From assembly GCA_910574015.1 (NCBI GenBank), contig CAJSYQ010000005.1:62001-126000 (forward strand): 64,000 nucleotides of DNA, given 5' to 3'. This document shows positions 1 to 8,219 of the stretch, one piece after another. Each line of letters starts with the position of its first letter. Position 1 is the stretch's first letter. The stretch comes from Eubacteriaceae bacterium. GTDB lineage: Bacteria > Bacillota > Clostridia > Lachnospirales > Lachnospiraceae. Under the pieces are notes generated by a model. It made no database searches. It saw only the letters and a list, made by a program, of their open reading frames with translations, and had not been told where the DNA came from. Both the position numbers and the translations under genes were made by a program.

Positions 1-1
1 C

Positions 2-472
2 CAGCTTGTCTCGGGAGAGATCGCAGAGGATCTCACCTATTATTATGCCACCTCCGAGCAGACGCCGTCTTCCATCGCCCTGGGCGTGCGGATGAACCGG
101 AATAATACAACCGCTCAGGCCGGCGGTTATATGATCCAGCTGATGCCGGGTATACAGGATGAGATCATAACAGGATTGGAAAAACGTCTCACAGAGATCA
201 GACCGGTGACGGCAATGCTGGAGGAGGGGCATACACCAGAGAGCATGCTGGAAAGGATCCTTTCTGGTTATGAGCTTGAACTTTCTCCAGAACGTCTTCC
301 CGCTTCTTTTACATGCGGCTGCTCCCGGGAACGGATGGCGCAGGCGCTGGTGAGTCTGGGACAACGGGAACTCGGGAGGCTGGCGGAGGAAGAGGAGAAG
401 GTCGAGATAAACTGTCATTTCTGTAATACCAGCTATTCGTTTTCATCGGAGGATCTGAAAAAAATGATTTGA
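2..472 (+). CDS. hslO: Hsp33 redox-regulated chaperone, C-terminal part (5' end outside window)
   Basis: The reading frame is open from the window edge, so only the last 156 residues are present. Hsp33 is a cytoplasmic holdase switched on by oxidation: four cysteines bind zinc when reduced and form disulfides under oxidative stress. Here the C-terminal redox switch is visible as a CGC motif followed about 30 residues later by CHFC, which is the family CxC...CxxC arrangement. The preceding segment with ALGVRM and GGYMIQLMPG matches the conserved Hsp33 core. It ends 88 bp before the next gene. Identification is firm; the N-terminus cannot be judged. Confidence 0.95.
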   Translation, partial: QLVSGEIAEDLTYYYATSEQTPSSIALGVRMNRNNTTAQAGGYMIQLMPGIQDEIITGLEKRLTEIRPVTAMLEEGHTPESMLERILSGYELELSPERLPASFTCGCSRERMAQALVSLGQRELGRLAEEEEKVEINCHFCNTSYSFSSEDLKKMI

Positions 473-487
473 AAAATAAGGAAAGCG

Positions 488-516
488 TAGACAAATTCGA
501 CAAGAATTGTTATACT
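488..516 (+). promoter_or_regulatory. sigma-A type promoter for the gene at 561
   Basis: TAGACA at 488-493 and TATACT at 511-516 are separated by 17 bp, a near-consensus vegetative promoter. It lies between the hslO stop and the next start. Two 14-base direct repeats (493-506 and 533-546) sit in and just after it. Confidence 0.6.
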
Positions 517-560
517 ATGAGGGTAAATGTTCAAATTTGACAAGAAAGCTGGAATTATAG

Positions 561-1205
561 ATGAAATTAAAATATAAAAAGTTAGTTATCCTGATCACCG
601 TTGCTACCCTGGCATTAAGTTTTCTGATCCTGACACTGATCCCCACTGGCGGTTCTCATCCGGACAGCGCCGAGGATGCCGAACTTGCACTGAATGAAAA
701 TGAGGACATCAATCAGTTGATAAAAAGCTATTTTGATGCCAAAAAGATTGTGGATGTAGAAGCGATGTCCGGTCTTGTCAGTGATACCAACCGGATTGAC
801 CGGGATAAATTTATAAAGATGGCAGGATATGTGGAGGATTATCAGAATATAAACTGCTATGTCATCGAGGGAGAGGACAACAGCGCGTTCCGGGTCTATG
901 TAAAATATGATATGAAGCTGCGGAATATCGCTACACTGGCTCCCTGTCTGAGTGCTTTTTATATTACCATGACTTCGGATGACAAATATGTAATCTATCT
1001 CAGCGCCCTGGACGAGGCCCAGGAGGATTTTATTATATCCGCGGACAAAAACACTGAGATTGTCAAGCTGAAGGAGCAGGTAGCGAAGGAACTTCAGGAC
1101 GCCATTGACAAAGATGCCGCTTTCAAACAATTCTACCAGCAGATGGATCAGGAGATACAGGCCGCATCGGTTTCCGGCGCAGCCGGACAGCCGGAGCTGC
1201 AGTGA
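561..1205 (+). CDS. hypothetical membrane-anchored extracytoplasmic protein
   Basis: This 214-residue protein is not recognised by name. Residues 1-6 are basic and residues 7-27 form one hydrophobic segment, so it is probably anchored in the membrane with the rest outside, or has an uncleaved signal. The outer part is mixed alpha/beta, acidic, and resembles in pattern the small NTF2/lipoprotein-like domains common in Lachnospiraceae; this is only an impression. It ends in an alanine/glycine-rich tail. It has its own promoter and a weak Shine-Dalgarno (GCTGGA). It stands between hslO and rluF with no functional link visible. Its coding status is supported by length, codon pattern and promoter. 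Confidence 0.75.
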   Translation: MKLKYKKLVILITVATLALSFLILTLIPTGGSHPDSAEDAELALNENEDINQLIKSYFDAKKIVDVEAMSGLVSDTNRIDRDKFIKMAGYVEDYQNINCYVIEGEDNSAFRVYVKYDMKLRNIATLAPCLSAFYITMTSDDKYVIYLSALDEAQEDFIISADKNTEIVKLKEQVAKELQDAIDKDAAFKQFYQQMDQEIQAASVSGAAGQPELQ

Positions 1206-1243
1206 CCAGCGGCATTACAAAAGAATGATAAACGAAAGAAACC

Positions 1244-1284
1244 AGGAGGTATGTTTGGTATGTTTGATATCAAACGTACCTCCT
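1244..1284 (+). promoter_or_regulatory. strong hairpin in the gap before rluF that buries an AGGAGG motif
   Basis: Bases 1244-1257 (AGGAGGTATGTTTG) pair with 1271-1284 (CAAACGTACCTCCT) over 14 bp with one G-U pair and a 13-base loop. The second TATGTTTG copy inside the loop can form an alternative shorter stem with loop ATAT. There is no T-run after it, only TTCTAAAA, so as a terminator it would be weak. AGGAGGT is followed at once by ATG at 1251, giving a 12-codon ORF ending at 1289. The stem may be a terminator for the upstream gene or a translation control element. Confidence 0.5.
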
Positions 1285-1318
1285 TCTAAAACGGTAAAGA
1301 AAGACGACGAGGTGTATT

Positions 1319-2068
1319 GTGGAAAACATAATGAGGATCAATAAATATCTCAGCCAGCATGGTATCTGTTCACGCAGGGAGGCAGACCGTATGCTGGATG
1401 CCGGTGACGTGACGGTGAATGGAAAACCCGCTTCTAAGGGAATAATGGTATCAGACGGCGATGAAATTTGTGTGAAAGGAGTTCCTGTGGGAGCTTCTCC
1501 TGCTGAGATCGTCATTGCCTTCCATAAACCAGCCGGCATCGTGTGCACAAGCAGTAAGAAAGACAAGGCGGATACTATTATTGATTATATTAACTTTCCG
1601 GAACGGATCTATCCGGTTGGGCGTCTTGATAAACAGTCTACCGGATTGATCTTACTTACCAATAATGGGCAGATGACAGACGACATCCTCAGAGGAAGTA
1701 ATTATCATGAAAAGGAATATGTTGTGACACTTGATCGTGAGATGACGCCTTCTGTCTGTCAGGCAATGGAAGAGGGGGTCCCCATTCTGGATACGATGAC
1801 GCGCCCCTGTGTCATTACCAACAGAAACGGGAAAAGCTTTCATATCACTATTACGCAGGGATTGAACCGGCAGATCCGGCGGATGTGTGAGTATTTCGGC
1901 TACCGTGTGCGCCGTCTCAAAAGGATCCGGATCATGAATATTGAACTTGGCGATCTGGAGGAGGGCAGATGGCGTTATCTCACGGAAGAGGAACTATTTG
2001 TTCTAAAAGAAGAATGCAGCAGGAAGGGTCATATAAAGAAGACGAAAAATGGAGTGGAGCAACAATGA
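1319..2068 (+). CDS. rluF: 23S rRNA pseudouridine synthase, RluF-like
   Basis: The 249-residue protein isomerises a uridine in 23S rRNA (position 2604 in the RluF family) to pseudouridine. An S4 RNA-binding domain covers about residues 5-55 (NKYLSQHGICSRREAD, VTVNGKPA). The catalytic domain follows with GRLDKQSTGL, whose Asp104 is the expected nucleophile, and later GLNRQIRRM, typical of the RsuA/RluB/E/F branch. The GTG start at 1319 has GAGG at 1309-1312; ATG at 1331 is an alternative. Its stop overlaps the ligA start by four bases (ATGA), so the two are translationally coupled. RluF is the best fit, but RluB/RsuA-type specificity cannot be excluded. Confidence 0.88.
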   Translation: MENIMRINKYLSQHGICSRREADRMLDAGDVTVNGKPASKGIMVSDGDEICVKGVPVGASPAEIVIAFHKPAGIVCTSSKKDKADTIIDYINFPERIYPVGRLDKQSTGLILLTNNGQMTDDILRGSNYHEKEYVVTLDREMTPSVCQAMEEGVPILDTMTRPCVITNRNGKSFHITITQGLNRQIRRMCEYFGYRVRRLKRIRIMNIELGDLEEGRWRYLTEEELFVLKEECSRKGHIKKTKNGVEQQ

Positions 2069-4035
2069 AATCTGTGGGAAAAGAGCAGGATATAACGAGA
2101 ATGAAGGAACTGGTAAGCATTTTGAACAAAGCTTCCAGGGTATATTATCAGGGACAGGACGAGATGATGTCCAATTATGAATACGATAAACTGTATGATG
2201 AGTTGTGCGCACTGGAAGATAGGACAGGAATCACTATGTCCGCAAGTCCTACAGTCCATGTCGGATATGAGACCATCAGCGAGCTTCCGAAGGAGCGTCA
2301 TATCGCGCCGATGCTCTCTCTTGGTAAGACAAAGGAGGTCTCTGAGCTGGAGTCCTGGATCGGTGGTGAAAGGGGGTTGTTATCACTGAAACTGGATGGT
2401 CTCAGCGTGATCCTCACCTACGAAAACGGCAGACTCGCCAAGGCTCTGACCCGGGGAAACGGGGAGACGGGTGAAGTCATTACGAATAATGCCAAGACCT
2501 TTGTAAATATACCCGGGAAGATATCCTTTGACGGAACGCTTGTGATCCGGGGGGAGGCCCTGATCCGGTATTCGGATTTTAGAGAATTCAACACGCGGCT
2601 GGCAGATGTCAGTGAGCGGTATAAAAACCCCCGTAATCTCTGCAGCGGCAGTGTACGCCAGTTAAATAATGAGATTACTGCGGTGAGAAGGGTGCGTTTC
2701 TATGTCTATCATGTGATACAGACGGTTCCTGAGCAGAGTTTCTCTGGAAAAAAGGATGAGCTTGACTGGCTGGCGGAGATGGGCTTTGATATCGTGCCTT
2801 ATAAGGAGGTCACAAAAGACAATATCGCGGAACAGGTGGCGGCGTTTGCCGAGGAGGTTGTCACCTGTGACCTTCCCAGCGACGGCCTGGTGGTGACCTT
2901 TAATGATATTGCCTACAGTGCGTCTCTGGGAAGAACGGCGAAATATCCAAAGGATTCCATTGCATTTAAGTGGCGGGATGAGCTGGCAGACACGACACTG
3001 CGGGAAATCGAGTGGAGTGCTTCCCGCACAGGACTCATCAATCCGGTAGCTATTTTTGATCCGGTGGAACTGGAGGGAACAACGGTAAGCCGCGCCAGCG
3101 TTCATAACGTCAGCATTTTAAAGGAACTAAAACTTGGTATCGGGGATACGATATCCGTTTATAAAGCCAATATGATCATACCCCAGATCTATGAGAATAA
3201 AACAAAGAAAAATAACTGCGGAATTCCGTCACAGTGTCCGGTCTGTCGGGGAGATACGGAACTGGTACAGGAAAACGGGTCTATTGTCCTGATGTGCCGG
3301 AACCCGGAATGCGAGGCAAAGAAAATTAAGTCCCTCAGCCATTTTGTCAGCCGGGACGCCATGAACATCGACGGTCTGTCGGATGCCACTCTGGAGAAGC
3401 TCATCAACATGCAGATTCTGCATTCTGTATTGGATCTTTTCACCCTTGACAGGCACAGGGAAGAGCTGGTGGAGATGGAGGGGTTTGGAGAGAGGTCCTA
3501 TGAGAATCTGGTCCGGTCTGTGGAAGCCGCCCGGGATGTCCCGGCAGCCAATGTACTATACAGTCTGGGGATTCGGGGAATCGGCCTGAGTACTGCCCGG
3601 CTGATCATTAAAAAATTCCCCTGGAAACTATCCGAATTCAAAGATCTAAAGCGGGATGACCTGACCGGGATTGATGGAATTGGCGAGGTGCTTGCCGGTT
3701 CTTTTGTGGATTTTTTTGCAGACAGCAAAAACGATGAACTAGTAAGGGGGCTGCAGGACATCCTTCGGATCCAGTACCCCGTGACGGAGAAAGAACAGAA
3801 GCTGGAGGGAAAAACTTTTGTTATCACGGGAAGTCTGGAGCATTTTGCAAACAGAAACGAGTGCAAGAAGAGGATTGAAGAACTGGGCGGAAGGGTGGCC
3901 GGCAGTGTGAGCTCTAAAACGGATTACCTGGTGAATAATGATACCATGTCCATGTCAGCTAAGAACAAAAAGGCAAAAGAACTGGAGATTCCAATCCTGA
4001 CAGAAGAGGAACTGATGGCCCTGCTGGAGCAGTAG
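2065..4035 (+). CDS. ligA: NAD-dependent DNA ligase
   Basis: LigA seals nicks between Okazaki fragments and in repair, using NAD as adenylate donor. The 656-residue protein has the usual order: Ia domain with YYQGQDEMMSNYEYDKLYDEL, adenylation motif KLDG with the reactive Lys109, OB fold, a four-cysteine zinc finger (Cys391, Cys394, Cys411, Cys416), helix-hairpin-helix repeats, and a C-terminal BRCT domain from about residue 580 (LEGKTFVITGSL). The open frame extends upstream, but ATG 2065 is chosen because GGAG lies nine bases before it and it overlaps the rluF stop. Length is normal for the family. Confidence 0.97.
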   Translation: MKSVGKEQDITRMKELVSILNKASRVYYQGQDEMMSNYEYDKLYDELCALEDRTGITMSASPTVHVGYETISELPKERHIAPMLSLGKTKEVSELESWIGGERGLLSLKLDGLSVILTYENGRLAKALTRGNGETGEVITNNAKTFVNIPGKISFDGTLVIRGEALIRYSDFREFNTRLADVSERYKNPRNLCSGSVRQLNNEITAVRRVRFYVYHVIQTVPEQSFSGKKDELDWLAEMGFDIVPYKEVTKDNIAEQVAAFAEEVVTCDLPSDGLVVTFNDIAYSASLGRTAKYPKDSIAFKWRDELADTTLREIEWSASRTGLINPVAIFDPVELEGTTVSRASVHNVSILKELKLGIGDTISVYKANMIIPQIYENKTKKNNCGIPSQCPVCRGDTELVQENGSIVLMCRNPECEAKKIKSLSHFVSRDAMNIDGLSDATLEKLINMQILHSVLDLFTLDRHREELVEMEGFGERSYENLVRSVEAARDVPAANVLYSLGIRGIGLSTARLIIKKFPWKLSEFKDLKRDDLTGIDGIGEVLAGSFVDFFADSKNDELVRGLQDILRIQYPVTEKEQKLEGKTFVITGSLEHFANRNECKKRIEELGGRVAGSVSSKTDYLVNNDTMSMSAKNKKAKELEIPILTEEELMALLEQ

Positions 4036-4064
4036 GGCAGGGCATTACTGCCTGAATGGCATCC

Positions 4065-5555
4065 CTACCGGCAGTGCCCGGTAAAATCTTTCCATCGGAA
4101 CAGGCGGAAGAAATAGAGATAGAGAAGGATAAGGCCCCCGGCAGGAATCAGGAATGCGAACTTCAGGACTGGCTGTCCAGACCTGCCTGCCAGCCAGTTT
4201 CCGGCCAGCTTTGTGATGTAAAAGAGACTGCAGGAGAATACCATGGGCCAGACAAACTGGTTCATGAGAAAATAATGAACGCCCCGGGTGCGCGCCAGAT
4301 AGACAGCATTTAGCAGGCAGGTGAGGATCTGGCTCAGCAGCAGTCCCAACAGATATCCATAGATTCCCTCTCTTGGTGTGATAAAGACAAGAAACAGTAT
4401 TCTTATACATAAGCCGATGACATTGTGAAGAAATGTAACCCCTGTCTTTCCAAGACCGTTGATCACACTGTTGAGTGTGGTAGTCACATACAGGAATGGG
4501 CAGAGAAATGCCAGCGCGGTCAGAAGCTTTCCTGCATTTTCACTGTGGAAAACAAAGTTTCCAATCTCGATGCCATAATTGATAAATATACTGCTGGTCA
4601 GGACTCCAAGCAGAATGGAATAACGAATGGCCATATTGGTTGTACGCCGGACCGAGTCGTACTGTGCCCTGCCCTCGGACTGGGCAATGGCGGGCAGAAG
4701 AAGTACCGACAGGGAATTGGTCAGGGTCCCCGGAAACATAATAAAGGGTAGGACGACCCCGGTCAGAATACCAAAAATGGCAAGGGCGTCTGGACCAGAG
4801 CAGCCATAACGGACAAGCATGGCAGGGATCAGGACAGATTCCAGACTTCCCAGAAGGGCAATTACCAGCTTATTGCCGCTCAGGGGGATGGAAAGTGCCA
4901 GCAAATGGCGGAATTTTCCTTTGCTGCGGCAGATCTCCCGAAACTTCATTTTCGTAAAAAGATGCCGGATATTATATATATGGGAAGCAATCTCGCCGGT
5001 AAGGAGTCCCAGGACGGCCACACTGGCAGTTACTTTTCCGTCGATAATAAACCAGGCCGCAGCCGCCACCAGGGAAACCCGGAACAGCTGCTCAACGATC
5101 TGGGTGACAGCGGGGATCCTGGCATTGCTGATACCATAAAAGTAGCCGTTGATCACGGCGGTAATACCGCAAAAGGGAAAAACCACTGCCAGGATACGAA
5201 GCAGGGGGGCTGTCTCCTGGACACCCAGAAACGCGGCGCTGATATAGTCTGACAGATTCCATACAACTCCCGAGAGACATAGTGCTGTAATAAGGGAGAG
5301 GATTATGCCGCTTCTTACGATGGCAGGATGGGATGACGACGGCTCGTGGGAGATCATTTGGGAGACCGCTGTCTGTATGCCGGCGGCATACAGCGTAAAA
5401 CAGAGAGAGTACACGGGAAAGATCATCTGATAGACGCCAAGACCGGTTTCTCCCAGCGTACCGGCGAGAAAGATCCGATAACCGAAGCCGATCATCCTTG
5501 TAATGATACCGGCTCCTGTCAGAATCAGGGTTCCTTTTACTAGAGGGTTCTTCAA
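4065..5555 (-). CDS. polysaccharide/lipid flippase of the SpoVB (MOP) family
   Basis: This 496-residue polytopic membrane protein has about 14 hydrophobic segments and starts with the family signature LVKGTLILTGAGIITRMIGFGYRIFL. MOP-superfamily members such as SpoVB and MurJ flip lipid-linked saccharides across the membrane. SpoVB is needed for spore cortex synthesis, but close relatives act outside sporulation, so the exact substrate is unknown. The TTG at 5555 is preferred because GGAG lies ten bases before it and the N-terminus then matches the family; an ATG at 5573 overlaps that Shine-Dalgarno. It converges on ligA and diverges from the gene at 5675. Confidence 0.85.
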   Translation of the reverse strand: MKNPLVKGTLILTGAGIITRMIGFGYRIFLAGTLGETGLGVYQMIFPVYSLCFTLYAAGIQTAVSQMISHEPSSSHPAIVRSGIILSLITALCLSGVVWNLSDYISAAFLGVQETAPLLRILAVVFPFCGITAVINGYFYGISNARIPAVTQIVEQLFRVSLVAAAAWFIIDGKVTASVAVLGLLTGEIASHIYNIRHLFTKMKFREICRSKGKFRHLLALSIPLSGNKLVIALLGSLESVLIPAMLVRYGCSGPDALAIFGILTGVVLPFIMFPGTLTNSLSVLLLPAIAQSEGRAQYDSVRRTTNMAIRYSILLGVLTSSIFINYGIEIGNFVFHSENAGKLLTALAFLCPFLYVTTTLNSVINGLGKTGVTFLHNVIGLCIRILFLVFITPREGIYGYLLGLLLSQILTCLLNAVYLARTRGVHYFLMNQFVWPMVFSCSLFYITKLAGNWLAGRSGQPVLKFAFLIPAGGLILLYLYFFRLFRWKDFTGHCR

Positions 5556-5674
5556 TGCGCTGCATCTCCACACTTTTTTTATAATGTATGAGCCGCCCAG
5601 ACAAAAAATGTTGTTTTTGTTGCTAAATTATAGTATGATGTACTTGTTAAATATAATGCAAAGGGGAGAATATC

Positions 5675-8080
5675 GTGTTTTTAAAAAGAAATGTACTAAC
5701 TATCATATATTCATTTGTTTTTATGATATTACTTGGAATTGGATTCGTTGAGGTTATGTTTCTTGCGATTTCCTCCAGCAGTGACCGGAATGTCATCGCC
5801 TGTATCATTATTATCGGAATTATTATTTATCTTATCACAGCATTCCTTCTCAAGGAAAAAAATAAAGTACAGCTTATCCAGGCAGAGAAACCGATGTTTC
5901 AGATCGTGGAAGCATGTTTTGTCCTGTCGCTCCTTGCATTTACCTTCGTACTAAATCAGGAGGCCGGCTTCCAGGATAATCTTCTGGTGATTCTGCTACT
6001 GGGACTTTTATACGGCTGTGCAAGGCTGCTGGGAGGGCGGCTCTGCGGCATTATGGCGGCAGGGACCGGTTTTTTTCTCTTTTTCTATCTCTCCTCTGCC
6101 GGCTATGAGATCCGTCATGCGATGGATGTGATCTGCTTTCTGTTTCCCTATTTTGCCTTTCTCCTTATAACAAAGAAAGTAACGCATTTATATATCCAAC
6201 AGCCATTTCTCATTATCGTTTCTTATCTGATGCTGGCAGTTCTCTTTGCTCTGGCATCCGTGCTGAATCCACTTGTGCTCCTTCTGCTGGCGGGCTGTGT
6301 CCTTTCTCTTCTTTTCGGAAAAACATTTAAATCAGAAGGTATATTGACCAGTGGTCCATTTTGTTCCTTTATACTGCTGGCCTGCGTTTTTGTGATCCTG
6401 ACAGGAGTCTGGTTCCTTATGCCCGATCTAAGTATCCATATCCCCTTTGAAGTGGATATAAAGATTCAACAGATGGGAGCATCTTATGGAGAGATTGCCG
6501 CTTATCTGCTGAAGAAATATCTGAGAACCAGTGATTTTTTATACCTTACCTCCAAAACGGATGTATTTCCCTCCCTCCTGTTCTTCTTTGCGGGACTTGC
6601 CGGATTCTACGCCATCCGAAAGAAATCTTCCTCCATCGGTCCTCTTTGTTTTGCCTATGTGGGAATGCTGTTCTATCATATGCTTTTTCTTGGCAGCGCA
6701 GATGAATTTGATTACATGTTTTTCTTTCTCCCTGTCTTTTCATCGTATGGCATATACAATACACTGCTGCAGGAGACTCCTGTTCCGGCAGCGGCAGAAC
6801 AGGAAAAAACCGATCCTGTTCCAGATGAAACGGAAGAGCCGTCTACCGTCGAGACAGGGGAATCTGTACTTCCTGAATTGCTGCCGGCGGTGAAACCGGT
6901 ATCCGGACAGGAAACGGAGCCGGTATCTGTCCCTGCGGCGGTCCAGCCAGAGGACGCTGACGTTCTGGAGAAGGAAAAGAAAGCGAAGGCCAAAAAGGAA
7001 AAGAGAGAGAAGAAGAAAAAAACGGTACAGAAAACGGATTCAGAAAACCTTGTGCCAGAGGCAGTTATGCCGGAGATAACGAATCCGGCGGCGTCTGATA
7101 TTCCGGAATGGACTGCATCGGAGAGGTTTTTAAAGGAGGCGGCAGATCAGCCGGAGAGGCAGGAGTATAATGAGCGCCAGCAATATGTGGAACCTTTGGA
7201 ATCGGAACAGCCGCAAATAGAGTCAAAGCAGGAGATAGAAATGGATGAGGAGCTGGCACAAGATCCATATGACCAGGAAGAGGAGCATTCCGAAGCTCCG
7301 CTGCATTCTGAACTGGAGTCAGATACTGGGTTAGAACCCATGCCGGAGGAATCAGATCCACAGACGCTGGAGGCATTCATCCCGGAGACTTTGAATACGG
7401 ATGAAATTGATGATTCATTTCGTCTGGTGCCGGAGGAACCAGAGTTATCAACAGAGGAAGAACCAGCACTTCTTTCGGCGGATCACCTCAATTCCGATCT
7501 TAATATGGCGGACGCCTCCAATACACTGGAAGGATTTTCGGATGTGGATAACGATGCGGACGCGCAGTTAAATACTTTGTTGAACCGACTGGATATTTCA
7601 GATAATATCCGGCGGATGAATGAATCGGCAAGGGAGGATATCGCTGATATTATTGAACGGGATGATTCAGAAAATGAACTGCATGAGGCGAAACCGGCAG
7701 AAGAACTTGATTTTGAGCCGCACCAGCCGCTGCCGAAATACGTAAAGCCGGAATTTGATTTTGAAATAGAACCTGTTTCACAGCCGCTTCAGGATATTGA
7801 GGGCAGCATCAGTGAATACGATAAGGTGCCCACTATCAATGATCTTGAGAGAAAATGGCGAGACGTCAATGAGGGACCGGTTCCCAGACAGGAGATGCCG
7901 GTGGATCTACCGGAGGATGAGACATCTGCCGCACAATACTCCTTTGCCTATTCGCTGGAGGACATTCAGGAGGCAGTGGCTGAATCAGATCCCACTGGGG
8001 CTCCACAGATTCACAGTGAAGAGATTGTGAAAAAGAATGGAATGAACAAACGTTCCTATCATAAATTAACAATTGGATGA
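5675..8080 (+). CDS. large two-part membrane protein with long charged cytoplasmic-like tail
   Basis: The 801-residue protein is not recognised. Residues 1 to about 365 contain roughly ten hydrophobic segments, resembling O-antigen ligase or glycosyltransferase-type integral membrane proteins in general layout only. From about residue 370 the chain is hydrophilic: a Pro/Glu/Val-rich stretch, a basic block of alternating Lys/Glu/Arg at about 430-452, then more than 300 acidic residues predicted to be disordered, ending in a basic segment. The start is GTG with AGGGGAG seven bases upstream. It is monocistronic and followed by a hairpin. The split suggests a membrane platform with a flexible arm for partners; this is inference. 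Confidence 0.8.
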   Translation: MFLKRNVLTIIYSFVFMILLGIGFVEVMFLAISSSSDRNVIACIIIIGIIIYLITAFLLKEKNKVQLIQAEKPMFQIVEACFVLSLLAFTFVLNQEAGFQDNLLVILLLGLLYGCARLLGGRLCGIMAAGTGFFLFFYLSSAGYEIRHAMDVICFLFPYFAFLLITKKVTHLYIQQPFLIIVSYLMLAVLFALASVLNPLVLLLLAGCVLSLLFGKTFKSEGILTSGPFCSFILLACVFVILTGVWFLMPDLSIHIPFEVDIKIQQMGASYGEIAAYLLKKYLRTSDFLYLTSKTDVFPSLLFFFAGLAGFYAIRKKSSSIGPLCFAYVGMLFYHMLFLGSADEFDYMFFFLPVFSSYGIYNTLLQETPVPAAAEQEKTDPVPDETEEPSTVETGESVLPELLPAVKPVSGQETEPVSVPAAVQPEDADVLEKEKKAKAKKEKREKKKKTVQKTDSENLVPEAVMPEITNPAASDIPEWTASERFLKEAADQPERQEYNERQQYVEPLESEQPQIESKQEIEMDEELAQDPYDQEEEHSEAPLHSELESDTGLEPMPEESDPQTLEAFIPETLNTDEIDDSFRLVPEEPELSTEEEPALLSADHLNSDLNMADASNTLEGFSDVDNDADAQLNTLLNRLDISDNIRRMNESAREDIADIIERDDSENELHEAKPAEELDFEPHQPLPKYVKPEFDFEIEPVSQPLQDIEGSISEYDKVPTINDLERKWRDVNEGPVPRQEMPVDLPEDETSAAQYSFAYSLEDIQEAVAESDPTGAPQIHSEEIVKKNGMNKRSYHKLTIG

Positions 8081-8127
8081 TCACTTTCCCGCGCCAATGG
8101 AATAAAATATAGTATAGAATACAAATA

Positions 8128-8149
8128 AGCCCGGCAATCCTGCCGGGCT
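8128..8149 (+). terminator. GC-rich hairpin after the 801-residue membrane protein
   Basis: AGCCCGGCA pairs perfectly with TGCCGGGCT around a four-base loop (ATCC). The tail CACTTTAT has only a short T-run, so termination efficiency is uncertain. It lies 48 bp after the stop codon. Confidence 0.55.
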
Positions 8150-8168
8150 CACTTTATAGCACCATAAC

Positions 8169-8202
8169 TAGCCCAACGGTGTAAATCCTTACTGTTGGGT
8201 TA
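8169..8202 (+). promoter_or_regulatory. hairpin directly in front of the cysteine desulfurase ribosome binding site
   Basis: TAGCCCAACGGTG (8169-8181) pairs with TACTGTTGGGTTA (8190-8202) through about 13 bp including G-U pairs, loop of eight bases. Its 3' edge is a few bases before GGAAAGGAG. It has no T-run, so it is more like a 5' leader structure than a terminator. It does not match a riboswitch I know. Confidence 0.45.
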
Positions 8203-8219
8203 TGGAAAGGAGATTTTCC

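Noticed and set aside
615-1130. 171-codon minus-strand open frame
   Set aside because: Antisense to the anchored protein at 561, which has its own promoter, start and export segment.
1251-1289. 12-codon leader peptide called as a gene
   Set aside because: The ribosome site is too close to the ATG and paired in a stem. It is kept only as part of the hairpin observation.
8161-8219. Riboswitch or T-box upstream of the cysteine desulfurase
   Set aside because: The leader is under 60 bases, has no T-box sequence or recognisable SAM riboswitch core; only a plain hairpin is present.
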